Assembly (NCBI GenBank): GCA_026724425.1
Contig: JAIUCV010000117.1
Location: 2,141,501 to 2,205,500, forward strand
Reading direction: 5' to 3'
DNA from: Erythrophleum ivorense
Taxonomy: Eukaryota > Streptophyta > Magnoliopsida > Fabales > Fabaceae
Length of the DNA stretch: 64,000 nucleotides
A program made the position numbers and the translations under genes. The notes beneath the pieces were generated by a model. That model was not told the origin of the DNA. It searched no databases and was given only the letters and a program-made list of their open reading frames with translations. This document shows positions 45,701 to 57,599 of this stretch, piece by piece (the stretch's first letter is position 1; each line of letters starts with the position of its first letter).

Positions 45701-48272
45701 TATTATGTACAATTACAAAATAAAATTTCTAGAGAAAAGAGAAAAAGAAAAAAAACAGAGAAAATTGTAAAATAAAATTACAAACATTCTCAATATTAGT
45801 TTTACCTTAGTGAACCTCTCTAGGTAAGGGTAGATTTCAAAGCGGGAAACCCAACGACGTAAAATGCCATTCTTTGTTATGAATGGAATTCGAAGAATAT
45901 TTGAATGTTTTGTACCGATAATGGGTTCGAATTCTTGGTTACATTTAATATCCTTAGCGTCTGGGAGTAATCGTGTTACCTAAAACCAAATTTACAGTTT
46001 CAATATCACATTAACTGATAAAACAAAAACAAATTTCACGTTATGATTGATAATGTCTATTTGCGTTATATACCAAAATTTAAATGATTTTTAAAAAGAG
46101 ACCAGATGGTCCGACCCAAGTTTTCTGTTTTTTAAGAATAAATATAGTCAAATATTAAGGTGTAAAAACGATAAGATTTGTTCTAAAAAATAAGTAAGAC
46201 AATTTAGGTGACTCTAAGTTTGTACAAGTTTCAGATAAAAACATTAAAATGCAATAATATTATAGAAATGCGTAACATCATAGCTTTATGAATGATCAAA
46301 AGATTTAAGACTCAAATTAAATAGGAAAAAAAAAATGAGAAGAGATTCAACGAGAACATACAACAAGAATCTGAGGTTTGAAGTTGAGGCCTTGAGAGTT
46401 GATCCTATGAAGCAATTCTTCTTCAAGGGCCTTGACTTGGTCAAGAATGTAAACGATCTGACCGCCAGTATCCGGCAAACCAAGAACATCGGTTTGTCCA
46501 AAGTAGCCGTGAATCGAGAAGATGACAACGTTGAAAATTCGAGGAATCCTCGCGAAGAATCTATCAATGTTGCGAGGATCAGGAGCTTGAAGGATCTCAG
46601 ATAAAAATCCCATTGTTTCTTTTACTCTCCCTGCGTGTTCTCCCCATCCTTTCTCGAAACCCCACTCCTTAAACCTGAATTTTGGTTTAACTTGAAATGA
46701 AACCGGTTAAGTAATCCATCGGTTATAACAATCTAAATGGTTAAAGGTTAAACCTGAGTTCAAAGGCTTGGAAAGGTGTGTCCTTAGGCAGCTCCGATAG
46801 GAAAACGTCAGCCAAAATCAAACTCATTTCAAGCTTCCTAGCCGTGTTTAGTGTCTCATTGATCATAAGGTTCTGAAATTATATAATAACATCAACGTAA
46901 GCTTAGAAGTTAGAATAGCTTCGATGATATATTTTTATCAAAAAAATCTACAGTTTTTGTTAATTAATGCAAACGTAAACAAGTAAAGAATAAAATTTCA
47001 AAGAAGATAATATTATTATAGGACAAATATTTGTTTTGAGAAATTCTTAAAAATTCAACATTTTCCGTTATACTTTCTGAATTAGCATTCAAATCCCAAA
47101 AATCCAAAAATACCACACTATAAATTTATGAAATGTTTTTATTTTCTTAGAAAATATTTATGAAATGTTAGGAAAGTATAACGTTTAAAAGCCTTTATAA
47201 ACGTAAATTTGTGGTTTAAAAAGAAAAAAATAGTTAGTTAGAATTGTAGCATTTTTATAATAACCTCCCCTTGATGCTCAAGCGACAACAAGTAGTCCAC
47301 GAGAGACTGCGGATTATCGTTTAAACGGCCTCCGAGCTTTGAGGACACGAAACTCAGGCCGTTTCCTATTGAAGACGACAACGAAAGGTGAGGAAGGGTG
47401 AAATCCAACGCTCCAAAATCCACCTCCAACGCATTTTCATCATTTGCCCTATTTAACCTTTTACATTAGTCACGATATCAAGAAAGTGAAAGTATTTGTT
47501 AAAGAAAAAAGATGTGAGAATGTGTAGGCACCAATTCTCGTCAAAGAGAAGCTCTTTGAGTTTAAGATATTGCGTGTTCGATAGAGGCTCTACCGATAGA
47601 TCAGAAGAGTTAACCTTCACGTATTGCCAATTTCCAGGGTTTCCTCTTACTGCAAACGCTACGTTTGGAGGAATTACCACTGCCTCCTGCATTTTCACTC
47701 GCATTTATATAAGCTAAATTTAGCTCACCATATGATTTTTTTTTTCTTTTTTTAAATCAATTAACAATATCTCACGAATAGAATAAAAGAAAATATAATC
47801 AAGTTTACAAGAGATAACACCATCTATTGCCATGTAGTTTTGAAATAAAAATTAATCAGCCTTTATAATTTAATTTAAAGTTCAACTTGCCATCTGACTA
47901 AAATTGTTTCGAAACTATTCTACAGTGGACAGAAAAATTTATGTAAGAGCCTTTATATACATAGAACGCTTCTTGAAGTGTTATATTCAATTCGTATAAT
48001 TCTCCACAGAAACAAAAGACTGAGAAAATCAAAAGAGTATATGGTAGTAAAACCTGAGTGAAGCACAAGATCTTGCCAAGATCACCTTCCATGACTCGCT
48101 TTTGTTGCGTTAAATCATCGATAACAATCTCCATCTCGTCCATTAACATATTCAATTTCATCACCCTTCTGCCTTTCTCAATGTACTTCTCGAGGCAACG
48201 TTTTATGTTCCCGCGGTTTTGTCCCAACGCTTCTGGGATCCCATTGCCTAATGACCAAGGTCTCATTTCCAT
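42731..48272 (-). CDS. SUS5: sucrose synthase 5
   Basis: Reversibly makes UDP-glucose and fructose from sucrose and UDP. SUS5 and SUS6 act in phloem sieve elements and supply callose synthesis (literature). Thirteen exons in phase: 48272-48054, 47686-47532, 47448-47265, 46872-46754, 46674-46362, 45979-45806, 45693-45577, 45436-45270, 45172-44948, 44716-44150, 44026-43888, 43795-43665, 42779-42731; 852 residues. The sucrose synthase core includes HGYFGQTDVLGLPDTGGQIV. The GT-B domain has IIFSMARLDVVKNLTGLTEW, and EAFGLTVIE is the E-X7-E nucleotide-sugar motif. The C-terminus has a Pro-rich repeat (PPPPPKPLTP twice) and a basic end (SKRTQSLLSFRMFGA), as in the SUS5/6 group. An in-frame upstream ATG at 48356 exists, but MEMRPW at 48272 matches the family start. 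A Helitron fills the last intron. Confidence 0.93.
42847..43648 (-). mobile_element. non-autonomous Helitron (ATREP-like) in the last SUS5 intron
   Basis: On the minus strand it begins TCTTATATATAATTGGAGAG after a host A. It ends with the hairpin CCCGCGCGTTGCGCGGG, then TTCATTTTCTAG, followed by host T. This is the Helitron pattern: 5' TC, a 3' hairpin 8-12 bases before CTRR, insertion between A and T, and no target duplication. About 802 bp, with no protein. It lies between SUS5 exons 12 and 13, in the same orientation as the gene. Confidence 0.85.
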
Positions 48273-49348
48273 TGCGTTATGCATCCCAAGACCAATCACA
48301 AAAAGAATGAAAATGCACCTTTTCACGTTGGTTTTGGGTGTTTTTCGTAATGACAACTTCGTCGTCCACTTTTATAGGAGAACTAAAGTTTGAAGATATG
48401 ACATGCCTTTGTGAATATGTTATTTATTATGTGTGGGTCATATACCTTTCGTTTTAGGAAGGCCATGTTTTGTCCTCCAACTAATTAAATTGGCTTTATC
48501 TTCTTTGTTTGTGTCTTTAGAACGATTCAAATCAATAAGCAGTGTGACCAAATAAAATATTTTGCCACATGAGACAAATTATAATCTATTTCTTTTATAA
48601 TTTTTTAGGATGGGTAAATTTGCCTTCACCTACATGTAATATGATCATCATTTTTTTCATTTTTATTGGCTGGTATATATGTACTCAAAGTCATGATATA
48701 TTACAAACAAAAAGTCAATAATCTACCAAAACTGTTTAACGGACCATAACAATAAATTATATGAACACTAATGATAGTGTAAGAATAAAGAATTCTCAGA
48801 TTATCACCCTCAATATACCTAAATTACAAAACTTAGTAATACCAAGAGAAAGAGAATAAAACGAGGTTTAATGTTTTATTCTATATGTAGTAGAAGCAGA
48901 GGAAGAGCAACGAAAATTCCAAAAGCATAGAGGAAGATGAAGTAAGAGATCTAAAAGTGGACCATAGACACATATTCGTTTCGTTTCATGGCCGCCTAAA
49001 AATATAAACCATTCGATTATTCGTAGTCATAATGCTCTTTTTTTTTGTTTTTTCAGGTGTTCACGATCTTTTTTTTTTCTTTTGTCATCTAAATTAGTTA
49101 TCTTATACAAATTATAAATAAAATGTACATCAGTACATGAATGACATAATGAACAACTCTATCTACGTCTCTCTATCTATCTATAAGGATTTACGACAGA
49201 TGGTTTTGTACGGGCTTACGATGGACAGCATTATTCTTATCACTTGTTTTTGGATACAAAAGAATGATATTCACTTGTTTTTATGCACATTGTTGGTTCT
49301 GGGCATGATATTCAATTATTTCTCACTAAACTAAAAAAATTAAAGTTA
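48273..49348. other. SUS5 promoter and spacer
   Basis: Divergent spacer between SUS5 (-) and the snoRNA gene (+). AT-rich. The SUS5 leader has an open upstream extension of 28 codons that I treat as 5' UTR. No other gene. Confidence 0.45.
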
Positions 49349-49437
49349 GGCCCAATAAACGCCCACGTGAGAAAACCCTAATTTTAAAATCTTCAGGGAT
49401 GTAGAGCCACCGACGTTCCTATATAAACAACCCCAAT
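49349..49437 (+). promoter_or_regulatory. snoRNA promoter: Site II, telo-box, TATA
   Basis: GGCCCA (Site II) at 49349-49354, AAACCCTAA (telo-box) at 49373-49381 and TATATAAA at 49430-49437, in that order. This combination is typical of promoters of plant snoRNA clusters and ribosomal genes. Confidence 0.65.
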
Positions 49438-49558
49438 CGCTACAAAACTGACACAATTCATAATCGTTTTCCAGATCAAAATTCTTGTTTCCTTAGTTTT
49501 TTTTATCGTGTTGTTTTCTATTCGATTTTTTTTTTTTAAACTAAATTCCGAAGAAATT

Positions 49559-49655
49559 GGGAGGTGATGATTATTTCCCCAGATGATCGAAGCTGATTAT
49601 ACGGAGCGAATTATGTTTCTCTCTCAGAGAGATTCCAAGCCTATATTCTGATCCC
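49559..49655 (+). ncRNA. C/D-box snoRNA, copy 1
   Basis: About 97 nt. Terminal stem GGGA (49559-49562) with TCCC (49652-49655). Box C GTGATGA (49564-49570) and box D CTGA (49648-49651) lie just inside the stem. An internal CTGA at 49593-49596 can be box D'. C/D snoRNAs guide 2'-O-methylation, using the bases five upstream of D or D' as register. Candidate guides are TTCCCCAGATGATCGAAG before D' and GATTCCAAGCCTATATT before D. I cannot name the target. The paralogue 65 bp downstream supports the call. Confidence 0.65.
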
Positions 49656-49719
49656 TTCTTTCTTCCTCTTTTTTTTTTTTAAAAAGAAACTTTTACATGA
49701 TTTTGTTGATTGGATTAAG

Positions 49720-49815
49720 ATGGAAGTGAGGATTATTTCCCCAAATGATCGAAGCTGAACAAACTGAGCGATTGATTTCTCTTTTAGAGTCATCCAAGCC
49801 TATTTTCTGATCCAT
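49720..49815 (+). ncRNA. C/D-box snoRNA, copy 2
   Basis: About 96 nt and clearly paralogous to copy 1: GATTATTTCCCC, ATGATCGAAGCTGA and TCCAAGCCTATTTTCTGATCC are shared. The terminal stem is ATGGA with TCCAT, so the G-C pair of copy 1 is replaced by a T-A pair, a compensatory change. Box C is GTGAGGA here, one base off RTGATGA, so this copy may be weaker or dying. Box D CTGA is at 49807-49810. Confidence 0.6.
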
Positions 49816-50255
49816 CTTACACAAATTAATATTTTTTCGTTGTTCAATTAATTTGTGAAGAGAATTCGCAGGCTTTTTTTTTGTGTGTGGGTAAAACTAC
49901 TTATGCGAGTTTATTTGATTTTGAATAGTCGAATCCTTTTCTTAAAAGGTCTGTATCTAGGCTGCTAAATTGAAAGATAGTATAGTATAGATTTGCTTAA
50001 TTCTCCATAACCGGACCAATGCTATTTGCAAAATCTTGAAGAAAAGAGTAATGGCAATTGGTATAACAGAAATCAAATTGAGTAGCTAATTCTTTAGTTA
50101 AAATCTTACTGTTGATATCATTGTGTAAGCATGATATCATTATCAGCTCAAACTTGATCATAGCCATATTATTATTAAAGTAAAAATCCAGTAACAAACA
50201 TCTTGTTACAAAATCGTAATGTCGAGCTACAAAACTCACAAAACGATGGCTAAAC
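49816..50255. other. spacer between snoRNAs and the MGST-like gene
   Basis: AT-rich; includes the 3' UTR of the minus-strand MGST-like gene. No further gene. Confidence 0.4.
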
Positions 50256-51212
50256 TCAGCCGCGAAGCAGTGTGATGGCAAACGAGATTGTACAGACCAT
50301 AAGACCAAGCATTGCTACGAAGGCGTATTTCCTGCACAAGAGAGTAAGGAGTCTTGTCAACAAAAGCTATATTACTTCATCTAGTCTCGTGGAGATTGAT
50401 CAAATAAGGATTCAGATACGTGTCAAACATTCTCTTGACCTATCTCTATAAGCTTTTAGTTATCTTTCTAAAAACCTAGTTTTGATTTCAATATCACTAG
50501 CAACCTTATGTTACTTTCATTGCAGCTTTGAACATAAATGAAGTTGGTTAACAAACCCGATAGTGAGACGTTTCATAGGATCGCCAGTGGAATAGCCTTT
50601 GAAGTAGAAGAATCTGCTAACATTGTAGAGCAAGCCGAGTCCTGTACAGATGCAAGGGTGCTTCATCCCACCAAGAATCATCAGTATGAGTACATTGGCA
50701 TCATCTCTAAAGCGTTTTGGTGACCTCTCTAATTTTGATTTTTGTTTTCCGTAATTAGATCTCACATTCAATATAATCCTACGACTTAAGAGAATTTCAA
50801 AGGATAGTTAGAATCTGAAAAAACCTGAACGCAATTGAAGAGCTTCGCATCTTTGTTTTCTGATTCGATTGCGTATAGTGTTGGGTAAGGGACTTTGTAC
50901 CTGCAATTTTATACATCTCTCCACCATCAGAATCAAACAACACAATTGTTCAATCATAGACACGAGCAAAACCAAGAGAGCTCGATCTGGATCTAAACGA
51001 ACATGAGAAATCAGATATAGAGATTAAGCTTCAATTGATCAATCGGGAGCTAAATTAAACGCGAAAAAAAAAAAAGTGGATAAGAAAGGATGTGGGAACC
51101 TCTTGCGAGCTCCGCCGACTTGGAAACCCATCCAGAGATTCAGGAAGCAGTAGAAGACGACGACGATGACGACATATCCGTACTCTTTAGGAAGAAAATC
51201 GATCACCGCCAT
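50256..51212 (-). pseudogene. microsomal glutathione S-transferase 3-like (MAPEG), frameshifted
   Basis: MGST3-type MAPEG proteins are ~146-residue ER membrane enzymes that conjugate or reduce with glutathione. Four exons: 51212-51100, 50900-50825, 50728-50557, 50331-50256. The parts read MAVIDFLPKEYGYVVIVVVF, NLWMGFQVGGARKR, YKVPYPTLYAIESENKDAKL, RGHQNALEMMPMY, LMILGGMKHPCICTGLGLLY, FYFKGYSTGDPMKRLTIG and KYAFVAMLGLMVCTISFAIT. In exon 3, after the codons for MPMY, one T is missing (about 50684-50690), which brings a stop two codons later. All introns, splice sites and the rest of the frame are intact. It is therefore a very recent pseudogene or an assembly error. Retained introns show it is not a retrocopy. 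Confidence 0.8.
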
Positions 51213-51592
51213 GGATTAATAACTGTACCGTTTTAATTTTTCCGATGAAGAAACTGAGATCTCGTCAAATGTCTCTCTACTCCACTATGTATGTTTATGA
51301 CACTGATTTGGGAAGAAGAAACTAAATGGCCAAGACGACTCGAAAACGGTGTCGTTCTTAGGGTAGTCAACGATTTTTAAAAAGTCAAAAAAAAAAACAG
51401 TGGCGAGACTGCAAGAAAGTTCAACGTAGATAAAATTTCTTACTTAACAAGAGACTGGGTAAGACAAAACTACTAATCTCATGAGTTGTAGACGTGATTA
51501 TCAAATTGAAAAACCATAAATACCATAGAAAAATCGCAAATCCAATAGAGTTTTCATAGGAAAAAAACATAAAACATCAAAACGAGTAAATT
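51213..51592. other. spacer between the MGST-like gene and the helicase 3' end
   Basis: Promoter of the MGST-like gene and 3' UTR of the helicase. No gene. Confidence 0.45.
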
Positions 51593-54465
51593 CTACCAAG
51601 CAATTCTTCTACCATTTCTGATAGAAAGAGATCCAAAAATCGAAGAAACATCTTCAATCAAAGCATCATTCATAGCATCTTTTAGGTTCTGCTCATCAAC
51701 AGCATCGAAGAAGCATCTACGTGTCTTCGACTCACTTATGAGTTTTGCCCAAATGGAATTACTTTGAGCCAAAGTGGTCTCGTTCCCAATCACCCATAAA
51801 CACTGCCTCGCTCGCGTGAGAGCCACGTTAGCTCTTTGACGGTTACTAAGAAACCCAACTTTCCCGTTACCGTTACTTCTAACGGTGGAGATGATGATAA
51901 TATCTTCTTCTCCTCCTTGAAACCCATCCACAGAACGAACACTCAAAGTGAATAGCTTATCTGGTAAGGAACTGTACTTATCTCCGATCTTCTCTTGGAA
52001 TGCTCTAACTTGTCCTTTGTATGGTGAAACCACTCCAACACTCATCTTCAATCTTCTTTCACTTGAAACTGTTAAAGAAAATGAAATCAGATTAATATAC
52101 TTTTAAATTAAATCAAGAAAGATTACACCTTTGAAAATATTTAAAACAAGAAAGATTATAACATTGAAAAGATTTAGATCAAGAAAGATTTTTACCTTTG
52201 AAAAGATTGGATATGATTTCAGATATGACAGCAACTTCAACCATGTTCTTGGGACTGTGTCCATCACCAAACTATTCTTTCCCTCGTCCCACATTGATGA
52301 ACGAGAAAGAGCCAAACATGTTTCCTTGAAGAAAACTCTTTCGATAAATGCTTTCTTGAACAATCTCAGCATCTTTGATTCTCCCTCCATAAAACTCCTC
52401 ATTAGGGAAACGACTAATTGAAGGATGCATCCGATACTGCACATCAAGCAAGTGCTTCTTATGATCAAGCAGAACCAATCTCTCGAACAAGCTTCTTCCG
52501 AATTTGGCCTTCTCAGATTCCTCATTATGAACCATTGCAGGTAACTGATACTCATCTCCTATTAACACAGCGTGACGCAGACCAGGTAGTTGCAGTGCAG
52601 CAACTGATTCACACTCTTTAAGCTGAGCCGCCTCGTCAACCACAACAAGATCTACAAATCCTATCCTTTCAGGATTCATTTCAGCAGCACCAGAAGCTGT
52701 GCAGAAGATAATATGAGCGTTTTGAAGACAAAACGTCCTAATCTCTTGATTCTCCAGCAAGTCTGAAATCTCAAAACTTTCAGGAAGTAAACGTAGAGCT
52801 TGAAGGCAATCATCACTGATGAGTCTGTTGAAGCAATCGAACCTGAAGCTTCCCTTCTTTAAATCATCTCTTAAAGCATTTTGCTGCAAGAAGTACCTGA
52901 CACGTTTAAGAGCTTGACGTGCTGCGATCATGTACTTAACATCTTTAGCTGAAATGAAAGACTTTGGAAGATGCGTGTACAGATCAACAATGTCTTTCTC
53001 CATTTGTTCACTTGCCTTAGTAAACGTTTTCTCCATAAACTCTCCAAATGTAGGAATGATTAAAACTTCTCGCCTTTTATTCTTTGAAGCTTCTTCCTTT
53101 ATCCTGTGATCTTCTTTCAACTCATAAACGTGATGCTCGTACTTGGCTTCTGTGTTCTCAAGAAACTCAATCAGAGACTCCAATCTCTGCTTCCATCCAG
53201 AAGATGGTGCAAACAGGTTACCGAGTTTATCAATGCGCTCATCAAGAAAGACATCAAGAAGCACACTATCTCCTTTCTTCTTAATTCCCATTCTGTCCCG
53301 ATTTCCAGATAAAACCATACTCCCAAGACCGTAAGTAGCATGTTCTGATGAAGAAGTTTCCTTAAATAAAGTCAAAAGCCTCGATGTTACCTCTACAATC
53401 GCTGTGTTTGTAGGAGCACACACAACTGTTTTGCACTTAAGCTTGAGAAGGGCAAAGAGAAGCGTTGCAACTGTCTTTGTTTTGCCTGTTCCAGGAGGTC
53501 CCCAAATCAGCTTCACACTGTTCTTGTGAGTGCACTTTCTTGTCTTAATGCAACCCAAGATTGCAGTTTCTTGGGAATAGTTGAGTTTCGCGGATCGGAT
53601 TATATCCGAAACACATTGAGATTCATAAACCTCAACACCATTTTCATAACAAAAACATTCTTCTGTTGCCTGCAACGCAAGCAAATAATAAATTATCAAT
53701 TAAAACATAAAACAGAAATCTTTGTTGATGCTACACAGAATAAGATTATGTTTAATACTCACAAGAGTGTTTGCCTGAAGCACACTATGGATTAGAGTCG
53801 AAGTGGAAGCTTCGTTGTGCAAAGCATTCCAAATTCTAGTGTTTGTTGTCAAACCCATGAGGTAAACACCGAAACGAAATGGATGTTCCATACTATAAGG
53901 AATCAATCTAGAAGAATGCACAGAGATTATAAGATCACCGCCGTTTACTTTGAAAACGTAGGCAAGAAGCAAAGGATTCAAGTCATCGATTCTTCTTGGC
54001 CTTTCCTTTGTGAGAGCAATTAGATCTCCACATTTTGGCTCGTACTTTGCACCTGTAGTAGCTGAGCCTTCTAAGGCTATATCGTACGACTTGTTTGATG
54101 AACTTCCACTAGATTCCCTTGTGTCAACAGAATATATTTCAAAAACAGGAGATCTCGATACAGATTTGAAGCTTGAGAACAACTCGGTTCGTGTTTCCTC
54201 GAGTAGATGAGGAACAAAACACTGATAGTATTCATCCACAGATCTAAATCTGTCTGGTATTATCTTTGTCTGTTACAAAAAAATACACCATCGATGAGGA
54301 AAGTAATGATTTAAGTAGTGAAGATAAAGATCTATATACTGAAGAAATGGTTTAAAACTTAAAAGAGATCAAAACCTGTCGCTTGTGCAGATCTCTGTTG
54401 AGAATATCTTTGATAGACCAAGAAAATACTCTATCGAACAGACTTGATTTCTCGTTGCTTTCCAT
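51593..54465 (-). pseudogene. SEN1/UPF1-like superfamily 1 helicase with one in-frame stop
   Basis: Four exons: 54465-54376, 54269-53763, 53669-52196, 52068-51593; 848 codons if the stop is ignored. Family: P-loop helicases called tRNA-splicing endonuclease positive effector-related, which form a tandem cluster in this part of A. thaliana chromosome 5 (At5g37140-37160 from memory). Motifs: Walker A GPPGTGKTKT, Walker B VVDEAAQL, motif III GDEYQLPAM, motif IV-like QYRMHPSISRFP, then in exon 4 SVDGFQGGEEDIII and RANVALTRAR. Codon 665 is TAG (52272-52274) where relatives have Glu (GRGKE-E-FGDGHS). The frame continues correctly afterwards to the splice donor. The truncated product would lose motifs V and VI and could not be an active helicase. 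Confidence 0.8.
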
Positions 54466-56367
54466 GACCCTTCGTCTTTCTATAAGACTGTTCATCACAG
54501 CAACAGAAAGGATTAACCTGAGTTACGTAAGGACGTAATTGGCTCGCAAGGCACGTAAATAGAATGACAGTAAGAAGATTCAAAAGAGACGAAGAAGATG
54601 AATTCTGAAGTAAACTTTCAGTATCAGTTTGGTCTACTTAAAAAGAAGAAAGAAGAAGACGAGAGGTCCAACATACGTTGGAAAAGATCTCTTAATTTAC
54701 AACAGTTTCCAAGAAAAACTTGTTAATGAAATTCGAATTTCTTTTTGAAAATTAAAGTATGCAGTAATCAATGAAGTGAAGATGCATGACAGTTAGCATG
54801 CGTAAAGTCTAGATACAGAGTGAATACTTACTTATATCTGTTTTAAATCATCACGACTGTTTATTTTGGTTTTACGAGAGATTAATTAACTATTCAACGG
54901 TAAATTTTATATTTTCCAAATCGCGTGGGGAAGAAGAAAGGTCGAGACTTTAAGAAGATGGCATTCATGGTAGTGGACAGTGGACAGAGAATTTTCCCAC
55001 TTCTTGTCTTAATAACTGGCTAAATCTAAAGTATTACTGTACGATTGTGCTTTTATCATCACCTAAACGCACTGTTACAAGTGAAGCTACAACATCAGAG
55101 CAAGCAACTGAGACACTGCTTATGAAAAAAGTACACCACTTTCTCCAGTAAGCAGTCCTCTCTTCTCAATCAATTTAATTTCCGCCTTTCTGCTTCTTCA
55201 GTGATTTCACTTTGTTGAATTTACATAGATTCAGTAAGGTTTTGTCTGAAATTCATACTAACTTATTGCAAAGGTGAATTGCTTGCAGGTGATCTGCAAT
55301 CTCCTTTTTTTTTAGCTTTACTTAATCAATTTTTTTTTTTTTAGCTTTACTTAATCTGTTTCTATGCATGTTGTTGATTATTGGGTGTGTGAAGATAAGT
55401 CTACGTACTAAATAGACGAAACAAATAGTTGTTAGTCTCACATATTGTTAGTAATGTCTTTTTAGATTTTGATTCGAATATTTAAGAGATTTAACAGAAT
55501 TTCTCGCTGGTTATGGTTGTTAATGACACTGAAAAACATTTCCTAGATTATGTATGCCCTGTTCCACTGACCAAAATTTTCCTAAATCTTGGTTGCTTTT
55601 GTTTTGAAGGTAGACTGAATTTGATAGAATCAAGAAAAAAGCTTTAAAATGGCGCATCGTCTGCTTGTTAACTTGCTTAACAGAGACGAAGATGCATATA
55701 GTCAAACTGGACAAACTCAAAATGAAAAATTGAGAATGTTAGTTTTACATTGACCACAAATTGTGAACTAAAAGTGAAAGAAGCCCAAAAATGTTAAAAC
55801 GAAGCCTAAAACAGAGAAGCAACAAAGACTATGAAAAGTCCTTAGCAAATTATGACCAAAACAGAGGTCCACTTACGAAAAACTAGAGATTTGATCATCA
55901 CACTATATGAGATCTTCCTCTTTTTCTTCTGCAAAAAGGTTTTTCAGCCATAACGGTTCTCCATGGGCAACATATGAAGCAAGTTTGTTTTTGGAGATCA
56001 CACTTCCCTCCTGTACGGTAAAATATTTTACATTTACTTTTTTTATTTAAACAAACTTTTCCCTCCTGTATGGTAAAAAATACATATAAACTCATTTTTG
56101 GCAACTAAAAAGGTTAAACCGACGTGTGTACTCCAAATCTTACAAGTGTTAATGTCCTTTCTTTAAGTACACTTCCTCTTATCTGTCTCCAAGCTGTTGC
56201 TAGATAGTTGCGATCCTCAAATTTGGAAAACAAGGTTTTGCTTTTGTTTCTCTCTATAAATCTTTGTTTATTCGCCGGAGTTTCATCAAAAGTCTAAAGA
56301 TCACTAGTAGATTTGTGTGAGTTTTTATTTTAAAAGTTGATTTCTCTGCATGCAAAAGTTGATAACT
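54466..56367. other. divergent spacer between the helicase and GeBP-like gene 1
   Basis: The helicase promoter on one side, the GeBP-like promoter on the other. TTTTTTTTTAGCTTTACTTAATC occurs twice around 55309-55352. From about 56110 the sequence matches the region upstream of the second GeBP-like gene (CTTACAAGTGT, CTCTGTCTCCA or equivalent). No gene seen. Confidence 0.45.
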
Positions 56368-57599
56368 ATGTCCACTCCGACTTCACACTCCCTCTCCGGA
56401 CAAAAATCTCCGCGGCAACATGCAGTAGCAGAAGAAGAAAATACAAAGAAGAAGATGAAGAAATCAGCTTCTTTGAGGAACCGGATCTGGACCGAGGAAG
56501 ATGAGCTCACTCTTTTAAAGGTCTCTCTCTCTTACTCTCTTACTCTCTCAGTCTCTCTACTTCTTCATCGTTTTGATTGCATTGTAATTTGGTTCTATTT
56601 CTCACTCAAATCTTTGGAAAAAAAAAGAAGGGATTTGTGGCATATCGAGCAAAAGGACACCTACCAAACGGAAACGGTGATTGGGATACATTTCGTCGTT
56701 TAGTCGGAGATCCCATCGCTGCAAAATTCTCGAGTGAGCAGTTGCGGCTTAAGATCAAAAACTTGAAAGGGAGATTCCTTACTCGCATGGAGAAAATCAA
56801 GCAAGGAAACGATCCCATCTTTAGTGACGATGGAGAAGCTTTTCGATATTCCAACATGATTTGGGGCCAAAATGATTCTCAAGTTGCTAATGATGAGATC
56901 AATAATGTTGTAAGTTATTATCATATCATTTTTTTATTCAGCTATTTGTTGTGTTGTTTTCTTATAAGTATCTATTTCTCTCTAGTAAGCACAATGGGTT
57001 TCCAAAATTGATATGAGATTTAGCTGAACTTCCTCTTAACCCTAAATTCTCTAGCTTGGAGGTTAAGGTTGAATCTTGGAAGATACACTTTAAATTATAA
57101 CCCTAATGCAAAAAGGAAAACACTCTTAAACATATAAAACTATGAAAGCCTAATTCATAGATAAAACAAAACACCAAAACCCATTAATTAAAAACGCCCT
57201 AACCCTACACTAAACACCCTAACTATAGTCTTGTATCAATAATATGGTTGGTTTTGTTGAAATCAGGAGGAGGAGACACTGAAGGGAAATGAGGAAGTTG
57301 CTGCTAATGTTGAACCCTTAAACGAGAAGAATGTGGCGGTGGAAACTGACTTTGGTAATGGGAATGGTACTGATGCTGATGAGTTATGCAGTGCGCGGGA
57401 TGCATTTGAGACGTTGATGTCCCCAGGTTTAAGTGATTATCAAAAGAAGTTGCAGCTCGAGAAGTTGATGAATCTTGGAGCAGGGGAAAGAAAAGATCTG
57501 AGCGATGAATGGAATGCGTTAGTGGCTCAGCAAGTGAAATTTGAGATCAAGAAGATTAGGTTTTCCGCAAAGCTTGTGGAGAAAGCAATTAATAAATGA
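56368..57599 (+). CDS. GeBP/storekeeper-like (DUF573) transcription regulator, copy 1
   Basis: Three exons: 56368-56520, 56631-56909, 57267-57599; 254 residues. The GeBP/STKL family are plant DNA-binding regulators with a central non-canonical leucine-zipper and DUF573 domain. Here the basic N-terminus (KKKMKKSASLRNR) leads into the DNA-binding domain: IWTEEDELTLLK, DWDTFRRLVGDPIAAKFSS, QLRLKIKNLKGRFLTRMEKI and FRYSNMIWG. The C-terminal part (LSDYQKKLQLEKLMNLGAGE) is the family helical region. ATG 56368 is preferred because it aligns with the start of copy 2; an in-frame ATG six codons upstream (56350) is possible. It is a tandem paralogue of 59071-59990. Confidence 0.82.

Noticed and set aside
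48273..48356. In-frame N-terminal extension of SUS5 with a hydrophobic stretch
   Set aside because: Sucrose synthases of this group start at MEM at 48272 and are not secreted. The extension is best read as 5' UTR.
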